This document shows, piece by piece, positions 10,136-22,609 of a DNA stretch of 64,000 nt. The translations under genes were made by a program, and so were the position numbers. The notes below the pieces were generated by a model. It saw nothing but the letters and a program-made list of their open reading frames with translations, was not told the DNA's origin and did no database searches. Every line of letters starts with the position of its first letter. The first letter of the stretch is position 1. This DNA comes from Gerris lacustris (lineage: Eukaryota; Arthropoda; Insecta; Hemiptera; Gerridae): the NCBI GenBank assembly GCA_951217055.1, contig OX578276.1, positions 158,534,393 through 158,598,392 on the forward strand, in the 5' to 3' direction.

Positions 10136-11612
10136 ATCGTAAAAAAAAAGTTAACAATAATAATAATTTAAATAATGATAATTAATGTAATAATAATAAT
10201 GTAAGCTAATATAAGGCTTCACAGAAACAAAAATTATAAAAAAAAAAATGTATACAATCTTAGACAGATAAAAATTAATCAATGAGGAAAAAAGTACAAA
10301 AAAAAAATTATTAAGATTGTATGATACCAGAAATAAAATAAAACTTGCTCAGGTAGCAAAGTATCTAAGACCCTTATCTTAAAAATAATCTTAAAATTAA
10401 TGTTTAGGCCAGTGCGCCAAATTATCGATGAAAGAAAATCAAAATGATACAGAAAAATGAAAAACATAAAATAACTAATTAATGCCTGAAAAAATATAAA
10501 AATATTGTAATATTCAGTGTCCGTTGAATAAAAATAAATGATACTATTAATATTGTAAATAAAATTGTAAGGGTTTGATAAACCCGCAACGCACAGAGTG
10601 CCTATTTCCAAAACCTTGAGCACTGAGCCCCTAAAACTAGATTCCCCCCTTAAAATTAAGATTCTAAACCTAAGACAGTCACTCCTCTCATTCACACTAG
10701 AACCCCAACTAACTACTACCTTACAACTAAAATCTATTTCTAAACTAAATCCTAAACGGATCTCAAAACCTGTACCTTTGAAAAGAAAAACGATAAAAAT
10801 TAAATTAAAATGACAAAAGAGAAAAGAAAAATGTTTATAATAAACAAGAAGTTCTTCCGACGTGGAAATATCGACTCCGTATAAATCCTCAATGAGATCG
10901 GAGAAAAATTTAAAGGGGTCAACAACGAAAGAATCTTAGATCTTCTCTTAGACGAGAAGAACTCTTCAGCCCCGACAACAACGAAAAAAATGTAGCGTTG
11001 TGAGTCTCTGTTTAGAATGCGTGGGAGGTTACCCTGGGATATCTTCTTGGGAAGAAACCTAGACGCATAAGAAGATACGGTAACCTCACATGGTCAGTTC
11101 GCAGTGCAAAATCAAAACAAAAGATAATCGACCACAGCTCTCTTCCTCCAGTAATTAAATTTGTTCTACGAAATGAAATAAAAACCAACTGAAAATGAAA
11201 TCAATTTAAATTCTCCTCCAGGAAATGAAGAAAAAGAAAATAAAGCTGTACTTTTACCAGACTACCCGGAACTATGTGAAAAGAAGACAAGAAAATAGTG
11301 CTTAATGCAGATGCAGATAGATAGTGTTTATGAAGAAATAAATATGTAAATAATATATTGTGTATAGCTGAGATAATGAAAATAAAAATATGGATTAATT
11401 ATACTATATAAGGTAAGAGTTAAATAAATAAATACTATGAAATATTAAAATATATTGTCTACTTTTCTTTTCACCTACAACTCTTGTGACAGTACCTACA
11501 CAATGTTAATGAAGTAATATTTTAAACAAAACCTGAAATTTATGAAAAAAAAAATATAGTTGACCAGAAAACAACAACCAAAAGCCTCACGTTGACGGGC
11601 GCAATTCTCTTA
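10136..11612 (-). other. Gag leader and untranslated region of the Ty3 element
   Basis: About 1.5 kb of AT-rich sequence between the 5' LTR and gag. It probably holds the packaging signal and leader. The bases next to the LTR (minus strand TAAGAGAATTGCGCCCGTC) include GCGCCC, seen in several primer-binding sites, but lack the TGG start, so no primer tRNA is assigned. Open frames here are short and low-complexity. Confidence 0.7.
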
Positions 11613-12875
11613 TGTAGCCCCAAAATCCATGGGCTCTACCATAGATGAGTTTGTTATTGCCCAACTCAGTCGATTCGCTTTGTGGGCGGGGTTTTGCACA
11701 GTTGGATGTCTCCTGACAACTGAATTACCATAATATGGAAAACAAATTAAATTGGACGCCACCCCATTCAAATTAAAAAGGTTTAATGATAAAAAGAAGG
11801 GACTTATAGCAAGAGCACTCAAAGGAAAAAGGGGAAACTGGAGAATGGGGAATCCAGGGAGAGGGAATAAAAGGTAGGGTATTATAAAAATAAAATAAAA
11901 ATAAAGCAAAGATTAAATTGATATGGTCACTCTTTATTGGGCAAGTGGAACCTTCACTTGCCTTGGCCCAGGGTACATACCAAAGAAAAATATACTCCTG
12001 TGAAACAATAACTGATTAAAATTATATAAACCTACTTTTTTTTTAAATGAATGAAAAATAAAATAATAATATAAATAAAATATCTCCTAAACAAACTAAC
12101 TTAGTCTTCCTAAGGGCCCTTTCACAGTTATCTCCTAAGAACAGTCTTCTGCTCGATAAAAGAATAAATATACTTATAAACTGGAGTGATACTAATAACT
12201 TAACTGGGCTATTGCAAATAATAATTAACTAAATGTTTCTAATAAAATATAATGTTCAAACAAAAATAAAATAATGGTAGATGGTAGGTGAGAGGTGTAG
12301 TGTGAGGGACGAAGGAAGACCCTCGGCGGAGTGGGGGAAGGGGTCTAAGCCGTCCCACTCTGGAAGGGGAAGAGAAATAAAAATTGGTCGATCTTACTTT
12401 GAGGTGTAGTTACAGGTTGCTCCAGACTTCGACGCTCGCGGCTCGAAGATCAGACAGAACTTTGTAAGGGTTGTCAGCGAATTTAAGTTGGCCCTCGAAG
12501 CAGTCACTGGCGTCTCAGAACACAACCAGCATAATCCACTCGCGTGCTCTGCTTCGTTGGATCCTATTCTAAGCTGCCCAAAACTTAAGCACTGACTATA
12601 CAAAATAACTTTTTCTCACCACCAAGGTGCTCTTTCACCACGAGATCGCAAAGACAGCTCCTAACCTCTCAGGATCACCCAGTGTCACCAAAAAGAAAAA
12701 GAAGAATAAAACAAAAAGAACTACCAAAAAGAAACAATACTAAATAGCGACTGCCCTAAAATAATAAACAAAAAGACCTCCTTACAATCCAACAGAAAAT
12801 AAATCCGCCCCTAAATTTTCTTAAACGCAAATTTAACAGGGTGGATAATAAGTAAAAAAAAAATAAACCGTTACA
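11613..12875 (-). repeat. 5' LTR of the Ty3/gypsy element
   Basis: 1,263 bp, TG...CA, essentially identical to 4,178-5,440. As the upstream LTR on the minus strand it would drive transcription of the element. It has the same TATATAA-like box and AATAAA (TTTATT at 11,933-11,938 on +) as the partner LTR. Confidence 0.95.
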
Positions 12876-13322
12876 ATGCTTCTTCATCCAGTCCTCGATC
12901 CTTACCAGCGCTTCCGTGGTTCTTTGCTCCAGCTGTCTCGGCTCCTTGGCTACTGTTACCAAAGCCAGGTCATCAGCATACGCGACTAATGTAACCCCCT
13001 CTGGCATATCTAGTTCCAGGACCCCATCATACAAAGCATTCCAAAGGGTTGGACCAAGGACCGAGCCTTGTGGGACTCCCGCGGTCATCTCTCGTCGCAG
13101 CCCGCATTCAATGATTAGGCTTCTATTGCTTAGGTAGCTTTCCACAACTCTTACTAGGTATTTAGGTACCCCCTTCCCCCTTAACGCATTGCTTATGTCC
13201 CTCCACGGGGCTGAGTTGAAAGCATTTCTTACGTCCAGGGCAACCATGAGGCACAGCTTCCTGCTTCCTAAGCTCTTTACCTTTTCTTTCAGAGCAACGC
13301 TTAAAATCATTCCTATGGCCCG
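12876..13322 (-). pseudogene. R1-clade ORF2, central RT segment (copy 1)
   Basis: Continuation of the copy 1 element beyond the Ty3 insertion. It encodes the catalytic palm, with ALDVRNAFNSAPW (motif A), GVPQGSVLGPTLWN (motif B) and YADDLALV (motif C). It matches 18,066-18,512 of the second copy. Homology ends abruptly at GCCCGGG (13,322), after which unrelated sequence begins. No 5' part of the element exists here, either because of 5' truncation or because the duplication ended at this point. Confidence 0.9.
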
Positions 13323-13808
13323 GGTAAATTTCACACGGCCTGTTTCAGAATTGAAAATGAACCTGTTTCAATTCCCAGTGGTCTCACTTACTTTTAATTA
13401 ATAAAAAATTGTATTGTAGTTAAAATTAATATTGGGGGGACCATCTGTGGGCTACTTTTAACAAACCTTTATTTATTTATTTATTTTTTTTTTTCATAAT
13501 AGGATGAATATTTTTAAAGATTAAATAAGGTGTTAATAAAAATAAGTTTGCGGGCTCGTGGAAGAGATAGCAATCAGCGCAGTAAGTTAATATTAATATG
13601 GAGCTAACAATGTGTTAATTATGACTTACTATCTGAATCGAGAATGATCCAAAAAATCCTAAAAATGAGATAAGTACTTTTTAAGATAACTGGTTATGAA
13701 AATGTTGACCAACAGGATGGCAGACAGATACTAGAGCAAACAGGTTCCAAAGTTTTCTCAAACGAATTTCTGTATAAATGTAGAGTCAGGGGGACTAGCG
13801 ATAGCTAC
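13323..13808. other. Unique spacer between the two satellite-R1 copies
   Basis: AT-rich sequence with no matching segment in the second copy and no gene. It holds a small inverted motif (GAATTGAAA...TTTCAATTC near 13,350-13,375) and runs of TTTA and T. It ends where satellite begins again at about 13,809. Confidence 0.6.
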
Positions 13809-16800
13809 GTCTAACCACCTCTAACTACTTCTAACCACCTCTAACTACTTCTAACCACCTCTATCCATATCTAACCATCTCTAACCACCTCTAACCACCA
13901 CTAACCACCTCTAACCACCTCCAACCATCTCTAACCACCTTTAACCACCTCCAACCACCTCTAACCACATCTAACCACCTCCAACCACCTCTAACCACCT
14001 CCAACCACCTCCAACCACCTCTAACCACCTCCATCCACCTCTAACCACCTCTAACCACCTCTAACCACCTCCAACCACCTCTAACCACCTCCAACCACCT
14101 CTTACTACCTTGAACCACCTCCAACCACCTCTAACCACCTCCAACCAGCTCTAACCACCTCTAACCACCACTAACCACCTCTAGCCACCTCCAACCACCT
14201 CTGACCACCTCAATCCACCTCTAACCACCTCCAACCACCTCCAACCAGCTCTAACCACCTCTAACTACTTCTAACCACCTCTAACTACCTCTAACCACTT
14301 CTAACCACCTCTAACCATCTCTAACCACCTCTAACCATCTCCAACCACCTCTAACCACCTCTAACCACCTCAAACCACCTCTAACCACCTCCAACCACCT
14401 CTAACCACCTCCAACCACCTCCCACCAGCTCTAACCACCTCTAACCACCTCCAACCACCTCTAACCACTTCTACACACCTCCATCACCTCTAACCACCTC
14501 CAACCACCTCCAACAACCTCTAACCACCTCCATCCACCTCTAACCACCTCTAACCACCTCCAACCATCTCCAACCACCTCTAACCACCTCCAACCACCTC
14601 TTACTACCTAGAACTATCTCCAACCACCTCTAACCACATCCAACCACCTCCAACCAGCTCTAACCACCTCCAACCACCCCTAACCACCTCCAACCACCTC
14701 TAACCACCTCTAACCATCTCTAACCACCTCTAACAACCCCTAACCACCTCCAACCACCTCTAACCACCTCTAACCAACTCCAACCACCTCTAACCACCTC
14801 AAACCACCTCTAACCACCTCTAACCACCTCCAACAACCTCTAACCACCTCCTACCACCTCTAACCACCTCCAACCAGCTCTAACCACCTCCAACCGCCCC
14901 TTACCACCTCTAACCACCTCCAACCAGTTCTAACCACCTCTTACCACCTTTAACCACCTCTAACCACTTCTATAAACTTCTAACCACCTCTAACCACCTC
15001 CAACCACCTCCAACCACCTCTAAGCACCTCCATCCACCTCCAACCACCTCCAACCACCTCTAACCACCTCCAACCATCTCCAACCACCTCTAACCACCTC
15101 CAACCACCTCTTACTACCTAGAACTACCTCCAACCACCTCTAACCACCACTAACCAGCTCTAACCACCTCCAACCACCCCTAACCACCTCTAACCACCTC
15201 CAACCACCTCTAACCACCTCTAACCACCTCTAACCAGCTCTAACCACCTCCAACCACCCCTAACCACCTCCAACCACCTCTAACCATATCTAACCATCTC
15301 TAACCACCTCTAACCACCTCCAACCAGCTCTAACCACCTCCAACCACCCCTAACCATCTCTTACCACCTCTAACCACCACTAACCACCTCTAACCACCTC
15401 CAACCACCTCCAACCAGCTCTAACCACCTCCAACCAACCCTAACCACCTCTAACCACCTCTAACCACCTCCAACCACCTCTAACCATCTCTAACCACCTC
15501 TAACCACCTCTATCCAGCTCTAACCACCTCCAACCACCCCTAACCACCTCCAACCACCTCTAACTACCTCTAACCATATCTAACCATCTCCAACCACCTC
15601 TAACCACCTCCAACCACCTCTTACTACCTAGAACTACCTCCAACCACCTCTAACCACATCCAACCACCTCCAACCAGCTCTAACCACCTCCAACCACCCC
15701 TAACCACCTCCAACCACCTCTAACCACCTCTAACCATCTCTAACCACCTCTAACAACCCCTAACCACCTCCAACCACCTCTAACCACCTCTAACCAACTC
15801 CAACCACCTCTAACCACCTCCAACCACCTCTAACCACCTCTAACCACCTCCAACAACCTCTAACCACCTCCTACCACCTCTAACCACCTCCAACCAGCTC
15901 TAACCACCTCCAACCGCCCCTTACCACCTCCAACCAGTTCTAACCACCTCTTACCACCTTTAACCACCTCTAACCACTTCTATAAACTTCTAACCACCTC
16001 TAACCACCTCCAACCACCTCCAACCACCTCTAAGCACCTCCATCCACCTCCAACCACCTCCAACCACCTCTAACCACCTCCAACCATCTCCAACCACCTC
16101 TAACCACCTCCAACCACCTCTTACTACCTAGAACTACCTCCATCACCTCTAACCACCACTAACCAGCTCTAACCACCTCCAACCACCCCTAACCACCTCT
16201 AACCACCTCCAACCACCTCTAACCACCTCTAACCAGCTCTAACCACCTCCAACCACCCCTAACCACCTCCAACCACCTCTAACCATATCTAATCATCTCT
16301 AACCACCTCTAACCACCTCCAACCAGCTCTAACCACCTCCAACCACCCCTAACCATCTCTAACCACCTCTAACCACCACTAACCACCTCTAACCACCTCC
16401 AACCACCTCCAACCAGCTCTAACCACCTCCAACCACCCCTAACCACCTCTAACCACCTCTAACCACCTCCAACCACCTCTAACCATCTCTAACCACCTCT
16501 AACCACCTCTAACCAGCTCTAACCACCTCCAACCACCCCTAACCACCTCCAACCACCTCTAACTACCTCTAACTATATCTAACCATCTCTAACCACCTCT
16601 AACCACCTCCAACCACTCCAACCAGCTCTAACCACCTCCAACCACCCCTAACCACCTCTAACCACCTCCAACCACCTCTAACCACCTCTAACCATCTCTA
16701 ACCACCTCCAACCACCTCTAACCACCTCTAACCATCTCCAACCACCTCTAACCACCTCCAACCACCTCCAACCACCTCCAACCACCTCTAACCACCTCCT

Positions 16801-16899
16801 ACCACCTCTAACCACCTCCAACCAGCTCTAACCACCTCTAACCACCTCCAACCACCTCCAACCAGTTCTAACCACCTCTTACCACCTTTAACCACCTCT
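13809..16899. repeat. Decamer satellite, block 2
   Basis: Second block of the CTAACCACCT-type decamer. From 13,901 it follows block 1 variant for variant, with rare substitutions (for example 1,788 against 15,678) and indels of whole 10-bp units. The offset slides between 13,900, 13,890 and 13,880 along the block. Such shared order shows that the blocks are copies of one segment, not independent expansions. The last 18 bp (CCACCTTTAACCACCTCT, 16,882-16,899) is one half of the R1 target duplication. Confidence 0.97.
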
Positions 16900-17091
16900 T
16901 TTTTTTTTCTTTTTTTTTATTGGGGCGTAGTGGAAGCACGCTTCTCACATGTGGACCCCACGAGCATCTTGAAGACGGGACCGCTTTCGCATTTCTTCAT
17001 CTCCAAATCTTCGAATCTTATTTCTTCTTACCTATGTTCTTTAATTTAATTAATTTAGTAATGCTCTTATTTAACATTTTACTATGTTTTA

Positions 17092-20073
17092 CTATGTCAG
17101 CCTTGGCTCTCTTTCTTCCTCTATGTTCCGGGCAGCTCTTCTCCGGTCTTCCTCCTCCATTTTACCCCTTATAATTTGCTCTACCATCTTGTTTACTAGA
17201 TTCCATTTCTCTTCACTCTCCAGCATTATGCCAATAAGGTTTTCTGGTGTTAAAGCTGTTCCGACCTCCGTAACTATACTCTGCCTCACTTCTTCCCATC
17301 TACTGCACCAAAATATTGTGTGCTCGACATCATCTCTACTCTCGCAGAACCAGCATCTCGAGTCTCTCTCCTTACCAATCCTGTTCAGATATTCCCCAAA
17401 CACGCCATGGCCCGAGATGACTTGGGCTAGTGGGTACGTTATCTCCCTATGCTTCCTATCGTACCATTTTTCTATCTGGGGGATTAGCCTATATGTCCAG
17501 CGACCTCCATCTGAATCCCGCCATCTCCTCTGCCATTTTTCCATGGTTCTCTCCCTAGCTCTCCTCCTGTCCTCCTCAACTGACTCTGCCAGCGATATCC
17601 TCTCTTCCATCATCAGGTCTATCGGTATTGTCCTAGCCATGACCAGTGCCGCACTCGAGGATACCGTTCTGTAAGCCCGACAAATTCTCAGACTTGCTGT
17701 CCTCTGCGCCTTCAACAGCTCCCTCTTGTTCTTCTTCAGCTTCAGTGCCCATTGTCCCCACACTTGCACAGCGTAGAGCATAGTTGATTGCATTACGCTG
17801 TGCAACAATCTCCTGCTTGCCTCTCTGGCCCCTCTGTCTCTTGGCATGATCGATGCCAAGGCCCTAGCGGTGATCTGGGCTTTCCCCGCCAACTCCTCCA
17901 CGTGACTCTTAAAAGTTAGTTCTCGGTCCAGACGGACTCCAAGGTACTTAAGGGTCTTCTCTATTCTTACCTCTTTCCGCTTTAACGATATCTCTAATGT
18001 TGGGCACCTTTTCCTCCCGATAAGCAGAATGCCCTGAGTTTTTTCTGCGGCTAGTTCCAGTTGATGCTTCTTCATCCAGTCCTCGATCCTTACCAGCGCT
18101 TCCGTGGTTCTTTGCTCCAGCTGTCTCGGCTCCTTGGCTACTGTTACCAAAGCCAGGTCATCAGCATACGCGACTAATGTAACCCCCTCTGGCATATCTA
18201 GTTCCAGGACCCCATCATACAAAGCATTCCAAAGGGTTGGACCAAGGACCGAGCCTTGTGGGACTCCCGCGGTCATCTCTCGTCGCAGCCCGCATTCAAT
18301 GATTAGGCTTCTATTGCTTAGGTAGCTTTCCACAACTCTTACTAGGTATTTAGGTACCCCCTTCCCCCTTAACGCATTGCTTATGTCCCTCCACGGGGCT
18401 GAGTTGAAAGCATTTCTTACGTCCAGGGCAACCATGAGGCACAGCTTCCTGCTTCCTAAGCTCTTTACCTTTTCTTTCAGAGCAACGCTTAAAATCATTC
18501 CTATGGCCCGGGTTGTTGATTGCCCTCTCGAAATCCATGCTGGTTATCGGACAATCTCCCTTTCTCTAATATTTCTTTTAGCCTTGAGTTTATTAACCCC
18601 TCCAGGAGTTTTCCATAGATACTTATGAGACAAATTCGCCTCCTCTTAGCTTGCTCTCCTACCTCTGTCCTCCCTTTCGGTATTAGTATAACCCTCCTTC
18701 CAGATTCTGGGAAACTCCCCCTTTGCAAGATATCCATTCATTACCGCCAGTACCTTTTCTTGGTATCTCTCTACAACGCATTTAGCCACCTCTGGTGGGA
18801 TTCCATCTGGCCCCGGTGCTTTTCCTTTTTTTATTCTTCCGGCAGCACTCTTCAGTTCCCCGATCGTGAATAGCGGCACCTCCTCTGACCTGGTGTTCTC
18901 TTTCTCCCATATGGTTTTCGGCTGCATTGGAAAGAGATCATCCACAATCCTCTTCTCAACATCCGGGGTCAGTCTCTCTCTGGATTGGGGCAATCTTTTC
19001 ATAACTATTTTGTAGCCAAGCCCCCAAACATCCTGGTCAACCTCCTCACATAGCTCGCCCCAGTTGTCCCTTTTAGATTTTTTAATAAGCCTGTTCAAGT
19101 TCTTTTTTTTCTGTTTGTATTTTTCCTTGTCTGCGTCAGCCTGCTCGTCTCCTTGTCTTCTGCGTCTGGTGGCTCTTCGTCTGGCAGATACACACTCTCG
19201 CCTCGCGACCCGGATTTCTTCATTCCACCAGTAGGAGGGTGTCCTGTTTCCTACTTTATTTTTCTTCGGCATGCTCCTCTCACAAGCCTCCACTGTAGCT
19301 CTGGCCAACTCCTCGGCCGTACATATGCGTTCTTCTCCCTCCAAGTTTCTCCTTAGCACCTCTTCCAGTTTCTCCTGATTTAGCTTCTTGGCGTCCCATC
19401 TTTCGTTTCTTCCATTCTCTCCTCCTTCTGTTTCCAATTCCTGAAATGTCAGTTCTATATATTTATGATCGCTGAAACTTTCTTCTTCTCCCAGCACCCT
19501 CCAACTCCTTCCTTTCCTAAGTATGTTATCACAGCAAAAGGATAGATCCAGATGTGACTCTCGTCCATTCCTCTGAAAAGTCGGTGCTCCATTGTTCATC
19601 ACATACAGACCTTCAACCGCCAACCAGTCCAAGACCATCCTACCCCTTTCGTCTGTTCTTGGGGAACCCCATGCAGTTGCCTTAGCGTTAAAATCTCCCC
19701 CAACTATCTTACAATTTCCTCTTGCGTTTCTAAGACTACCGCTCATGCTATCCAGTATCTCCTCCACCACCTCCTGTCTTATATTTGGGGAGATATAACA
19801 GCTAATGACAAAAAGGCTTTCTGTCCGAAGCCACACGTGTCCTCTGCCCTTTCCCATTTCAGCCACCTTCATTGTTCTAGTTTGCGTCATAATAGCAACG
19901 TCTTCATTATCATCAGTTGGCCATCCTTTTTTCCTCATTTTCCTTACGTTCGGTTCGCTTATCAAACAAATATCATAACTTCTTGACCTAAAGGTGGCCT
20001 CCATTAGGTCATGGGCATTTTAGCTTCTGCCTAAATTTATCTGTAATATTTTAATGTTGTGATTCTGATACAT
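17092..20073 (-). pseudogene. R1-clade ORF2: endonuclease-reverse transcriptase
   Basis: Starts at ATG 20,073, 23 nt before the ORF1 stop, with the KILQINLGRS opening usual for the clade. The endonuclease shows SEPNV, GGDFNAK...WGSP and SFSDHKYIEL. The linker has KAPGPDGIPPEV. Reverse transcriptase has GVPQGSVLGP and YADD, and the C-terminus has a CX2CX7HX4C knuckle. Breaks: an in-frame TAA (20,020-20,022) just after the opening, a frameshift near 18,690 after FPRIWKEG, and a single-base loss near 18,515 after QHGFREG. Downstream of that the frame runs to the natural stop at 17,092. Only three lesions in about 3 kb means decay is recent, or that some are sequence errors. Confidence 0.9.
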
Positions 20074-22208
20074 CTAAATATGTTGCCATCGCTCTATCGG
20101 TGATCCCCTCTAGATCTTCCAGTTCCTCTACTTTACCGCCTTCAGTCTTTCTGGCTGTCCCTCTCATCATCTCCTCGGTGCCGGGGTCGCCCTCGGTCTC
20201 CTTTATTATGCTCCTCTTCCTTCTCCTCTTCTCTCCTTACTTCTCACCAGCTCTCTGAACTTGGGGCAAGAAAAAGAGTCATTGCGGTGCCCCTTTTTTT
20301 TACAACTCGTGCAAAATCTATCCTCTTTGCACTCCTTTGCCACGTGCCCCTCGTCCCCACAGTTATAGTATTTCTTCTCCATTGACCTAGGCATCTTGCA
20401 CTGCATACCACTATGCCCTATCTCCAGACAATTGATGCACCTTCTTATCTGAACTCGCTCTCTGATAGTGCAAAACGTCCATCCGATCTTTAGTTTTCCT
20501 TTTCTTGTCTAACAATCCGCTTCCTTTCTTCCTGCCTTAATTATTGCATTTCGATGGCCTGACCTTGTTGTATTGAGTGCCACGATCTCTACATCCCTAG
20601 AGCCATCCCCTGTAGCCTCCTCTATCGCTTTTCTCACCTCATCCTCTTCGCAATCTAGGTCTATGCCTTCAATATGTATAATAGTCCTGCTTCCCTTACC
20701 AACTCTCATTTCAGGACAGTGCTGCTTCACCGCCTCCCGTAGCTTGTCCGCCCCTCCTTTTCCAGTTACCACTAGCATATCTCCACCTCTCGTTTTCCTT
20801 ATCGTTTTGACTTCCACACCCAAGTCTTGGGGCTTTATTGCCGCTTTTATCTCCTTGACTGTGTCAGCGTACGACTTTGACCCGGACGTCACCACTATTG
20901 CCTCCTCATCCTCTCTTTCTTCTTGTCGCCTTTTCCTGAACTCCTCTGACTCCCTCGGGATTCCCACCTTCACCCGTACTCTTCTATCATTAGTTCGTTT
21001 AACGACCAGGGTCCCTTTAAGCTCAGATTTCCGGAAGTACACCTCGATTACCTTCCTAATCATCGTATAATCCGGGTCCCCTGCGGCAACAAAACTCAGG
21101 CTTTTTACTCCTGTTCCCATCGCCTCCCCCATAAGCTCCTTCATGTGCTCCATTAGGGATTCCTCGCTTTTTAATTTGAGGCTATAGGCTCGTCTCTTCT
21201 CTGTCTCTATACGCCCTTTTACCCTCGTGCTAATCTCTACATACTGAACTCCTTCTTCCTCCCATAGGTTCTTTAGCTCCGGATATCGCTCAAGAAGCAT
21301 CTGCGGTAAGCTTGCTTCCATCTCTGGATGAAGGACCACGAGGTCCGTGCTTAGCCTTTCTTTTAACGAATGTGCAGCCACAACCTCGGTTACCTGGTAC
21401 ACATTTTTTGGCCACCTTTTTTTGTAAGAGCTCCCGCATCCTGCTCCGCCCTCCGCTTTCATTCAAGTCCAGTCCATCTAGCTCCCCGTTTATCTCCTTC
21501 ATCGCCCTCTCCTCTTCTCCTTCCTGGCAGTTCAGACGTTGATCTCGATTTTCCCTCTCATGCGTTTGTGTACCTATTTCCCTGGTTCTACTGTCTTCCG
21601 GAGTATCTATTCGTATGCTTGGTTGGCCTTTCTCCTCCCGCGCCATACTACCGCTGTTTTGGGCCCCTTCTTGTGCGCCTTCGTCCCCCTTCTTGTGCGC
21701 CTTCGTCCCTTACTCCTTGCAAATTCTCCTTGTCTCTCTCCAGCCTGTCTTTTAAGGAGTTCATCAGTCCCACCTGCGCTTGGTCGGTCCTATTCAGTGC
21801 ACTTACGATGCATGACATGTCCTCGACCGCTTGCTTTATCTCCTTCTTGGTGTAAACATTGTTCTTTATGAGTTTTTTAAGCTCTTTCATTTTGCTATTT
21901 ATCTTCCGCATCTGGTTAATCTTGTCCAACGACAGTATTTCCAACTCCGAAACATGCTGCGACGATTCATCCACCCTCCTTATCTTATGACGGTCCGTCT
22001 GTTCATGCAAAACTTCTATGCCTTTTGGTGGAGTCCGGGCGATCAAATCCCGTCTGTCGAAGGGGTTGACTTCTCCCTCCTCTTCACTGCCGGTCGTAGA
22101 TACGAAATTTCTTTCATGATCACCGGCTCGCCTAGGACCTCCAAATTTCACTCTTCTACATGTAAAGTTGCCCCCCCCCCCCGGAATCCATGGGGCAGTC
22201 CGGGTCAC
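20051..22208 (-). pseudogene. R1-clade ORF1: Gag-like RNA-binding protein
   Basis: The element's nucleic-acid-binding protein, spread over three reading frames. From the N-terminus it has a PWIPGGGG start, a charged coiled-coil-like region (KINQMRKINSKMKELKK), a central region, and then zinc knuckles. The knuckles are CINC...H...C, a second lacking its first Cys (YYNCGDEGHVAKEC), and CTSCKKKGH...C. An in-frame TAG (20,509-20,511) separates the central domain from the knuckles. Frameshifts lie near 21,650, near an A-run at about 21,410-21,430, and near 20,215. The last frame runs to TAA at 20,051-20,053, overlapping ORF2 by 23 nt, which suits coupled termination-reinitiation. Confidence 0.82.
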
Positions 22209-22609
22209 TAGGTGACCCGAAGTGGGATTGAGAACCTTGGTCCCGACCCACCCGGGGTAAAAAATCCGTTGTCTTTCTTTCCATGTTTAAAATGAGTTTT
22301 ATTAACTTAGTAAGTTAGTTAGTTGGCTCTTCCGCCTTCGCAGGCTTTAGGAATCATAGATCCTCTTCCACCCACTAAGCCGTTTGCCAGTTTTCATCCA
22401 TAACCCAGGACGGGGGACGTTTATCGACCTCCCGGTCTAGATCCGTTGTGTTTAGTTCCCACAGGAATCATTCCTGTGTTATGCAGGGCCACCTCGAGCA
22501 GGTTGCGGGTCTTCGCCGCGCACAACGGTCTTGGGATAGCATAGTGATGACAAAGCTGTCAACCTTATCCCCTGTGGAGGCAAAGGGAGACCTCTACCTC
22601 CACTCGGCC
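22209..22609 (-). other. 5' untranslated region of the R1-clade element
   Basis: GC-richer than its surroundings. It contains a C10 run just inside the ORF1 start (about 22,171) and a small dyad (CCCGGGT...GGGTCACTAGGTGACCC near 22,198-22,217). It ends in GAGTGGAGG against the satellite. R1-clade elements carry internal promoters here. No specific promoter motif was identified. Confidence 0.6.

Larger units (their letters stand above)
4178..12875 (-). mobile_element. Complete Ty3/gypsy LTR retrotransposon
   Basis: An 8,698-bp element in minus orientation. Two 1,263-bp LTRs (TGTAG...TTACA) flank gag and pol. The target-site duplication is ATGC at 4,174-4,177 and 12,876-12,879, and the empty site is visible in the second R1 copy near 18,064-18,067. 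Reading the two LTRs side by side I found one difference (A at about 5,417, G at about 12,852), which implies a very recent insertion. Gene order protease, reverse transcriptase, RNase H, integrase is diagnostic of Ty3/gypsy (Metaviridae). No envelope gene is present between pol and the 3' LTR. No clear tRNA primer-binding site starting with TGG was found next to the 5' LTR. Confidence 0.97.
16900..22609 (-). mobile_element. R1-clade non-LTR retrotransposon, full length, in satellite
   Basis: 5.7 kb, minus strand. It has a 5' region, ORF1 with zinc knuckles, ORF2 with an apurinic-type endonuclease and reverse transcriptase, and a poly-A tail (poly-T at 16,900-16,918). The 18-bp CCACCTTTAACCACCTCT occurs at both ends (16,882-16,899 and 22,610-22,627). 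It contains the uncommon TTTAACC variant of the satellite, so it is a real target-site duplication. The sense strand lies on the G-rich strand of the satellite. R1-clade elements usually have strict targets (R1 in 28S rDNA, TRAS and SART in TTAGG telomeres). This one may target the decamer. Both ORFs carry a few stops and frameshifts. Confidence 0.93.
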
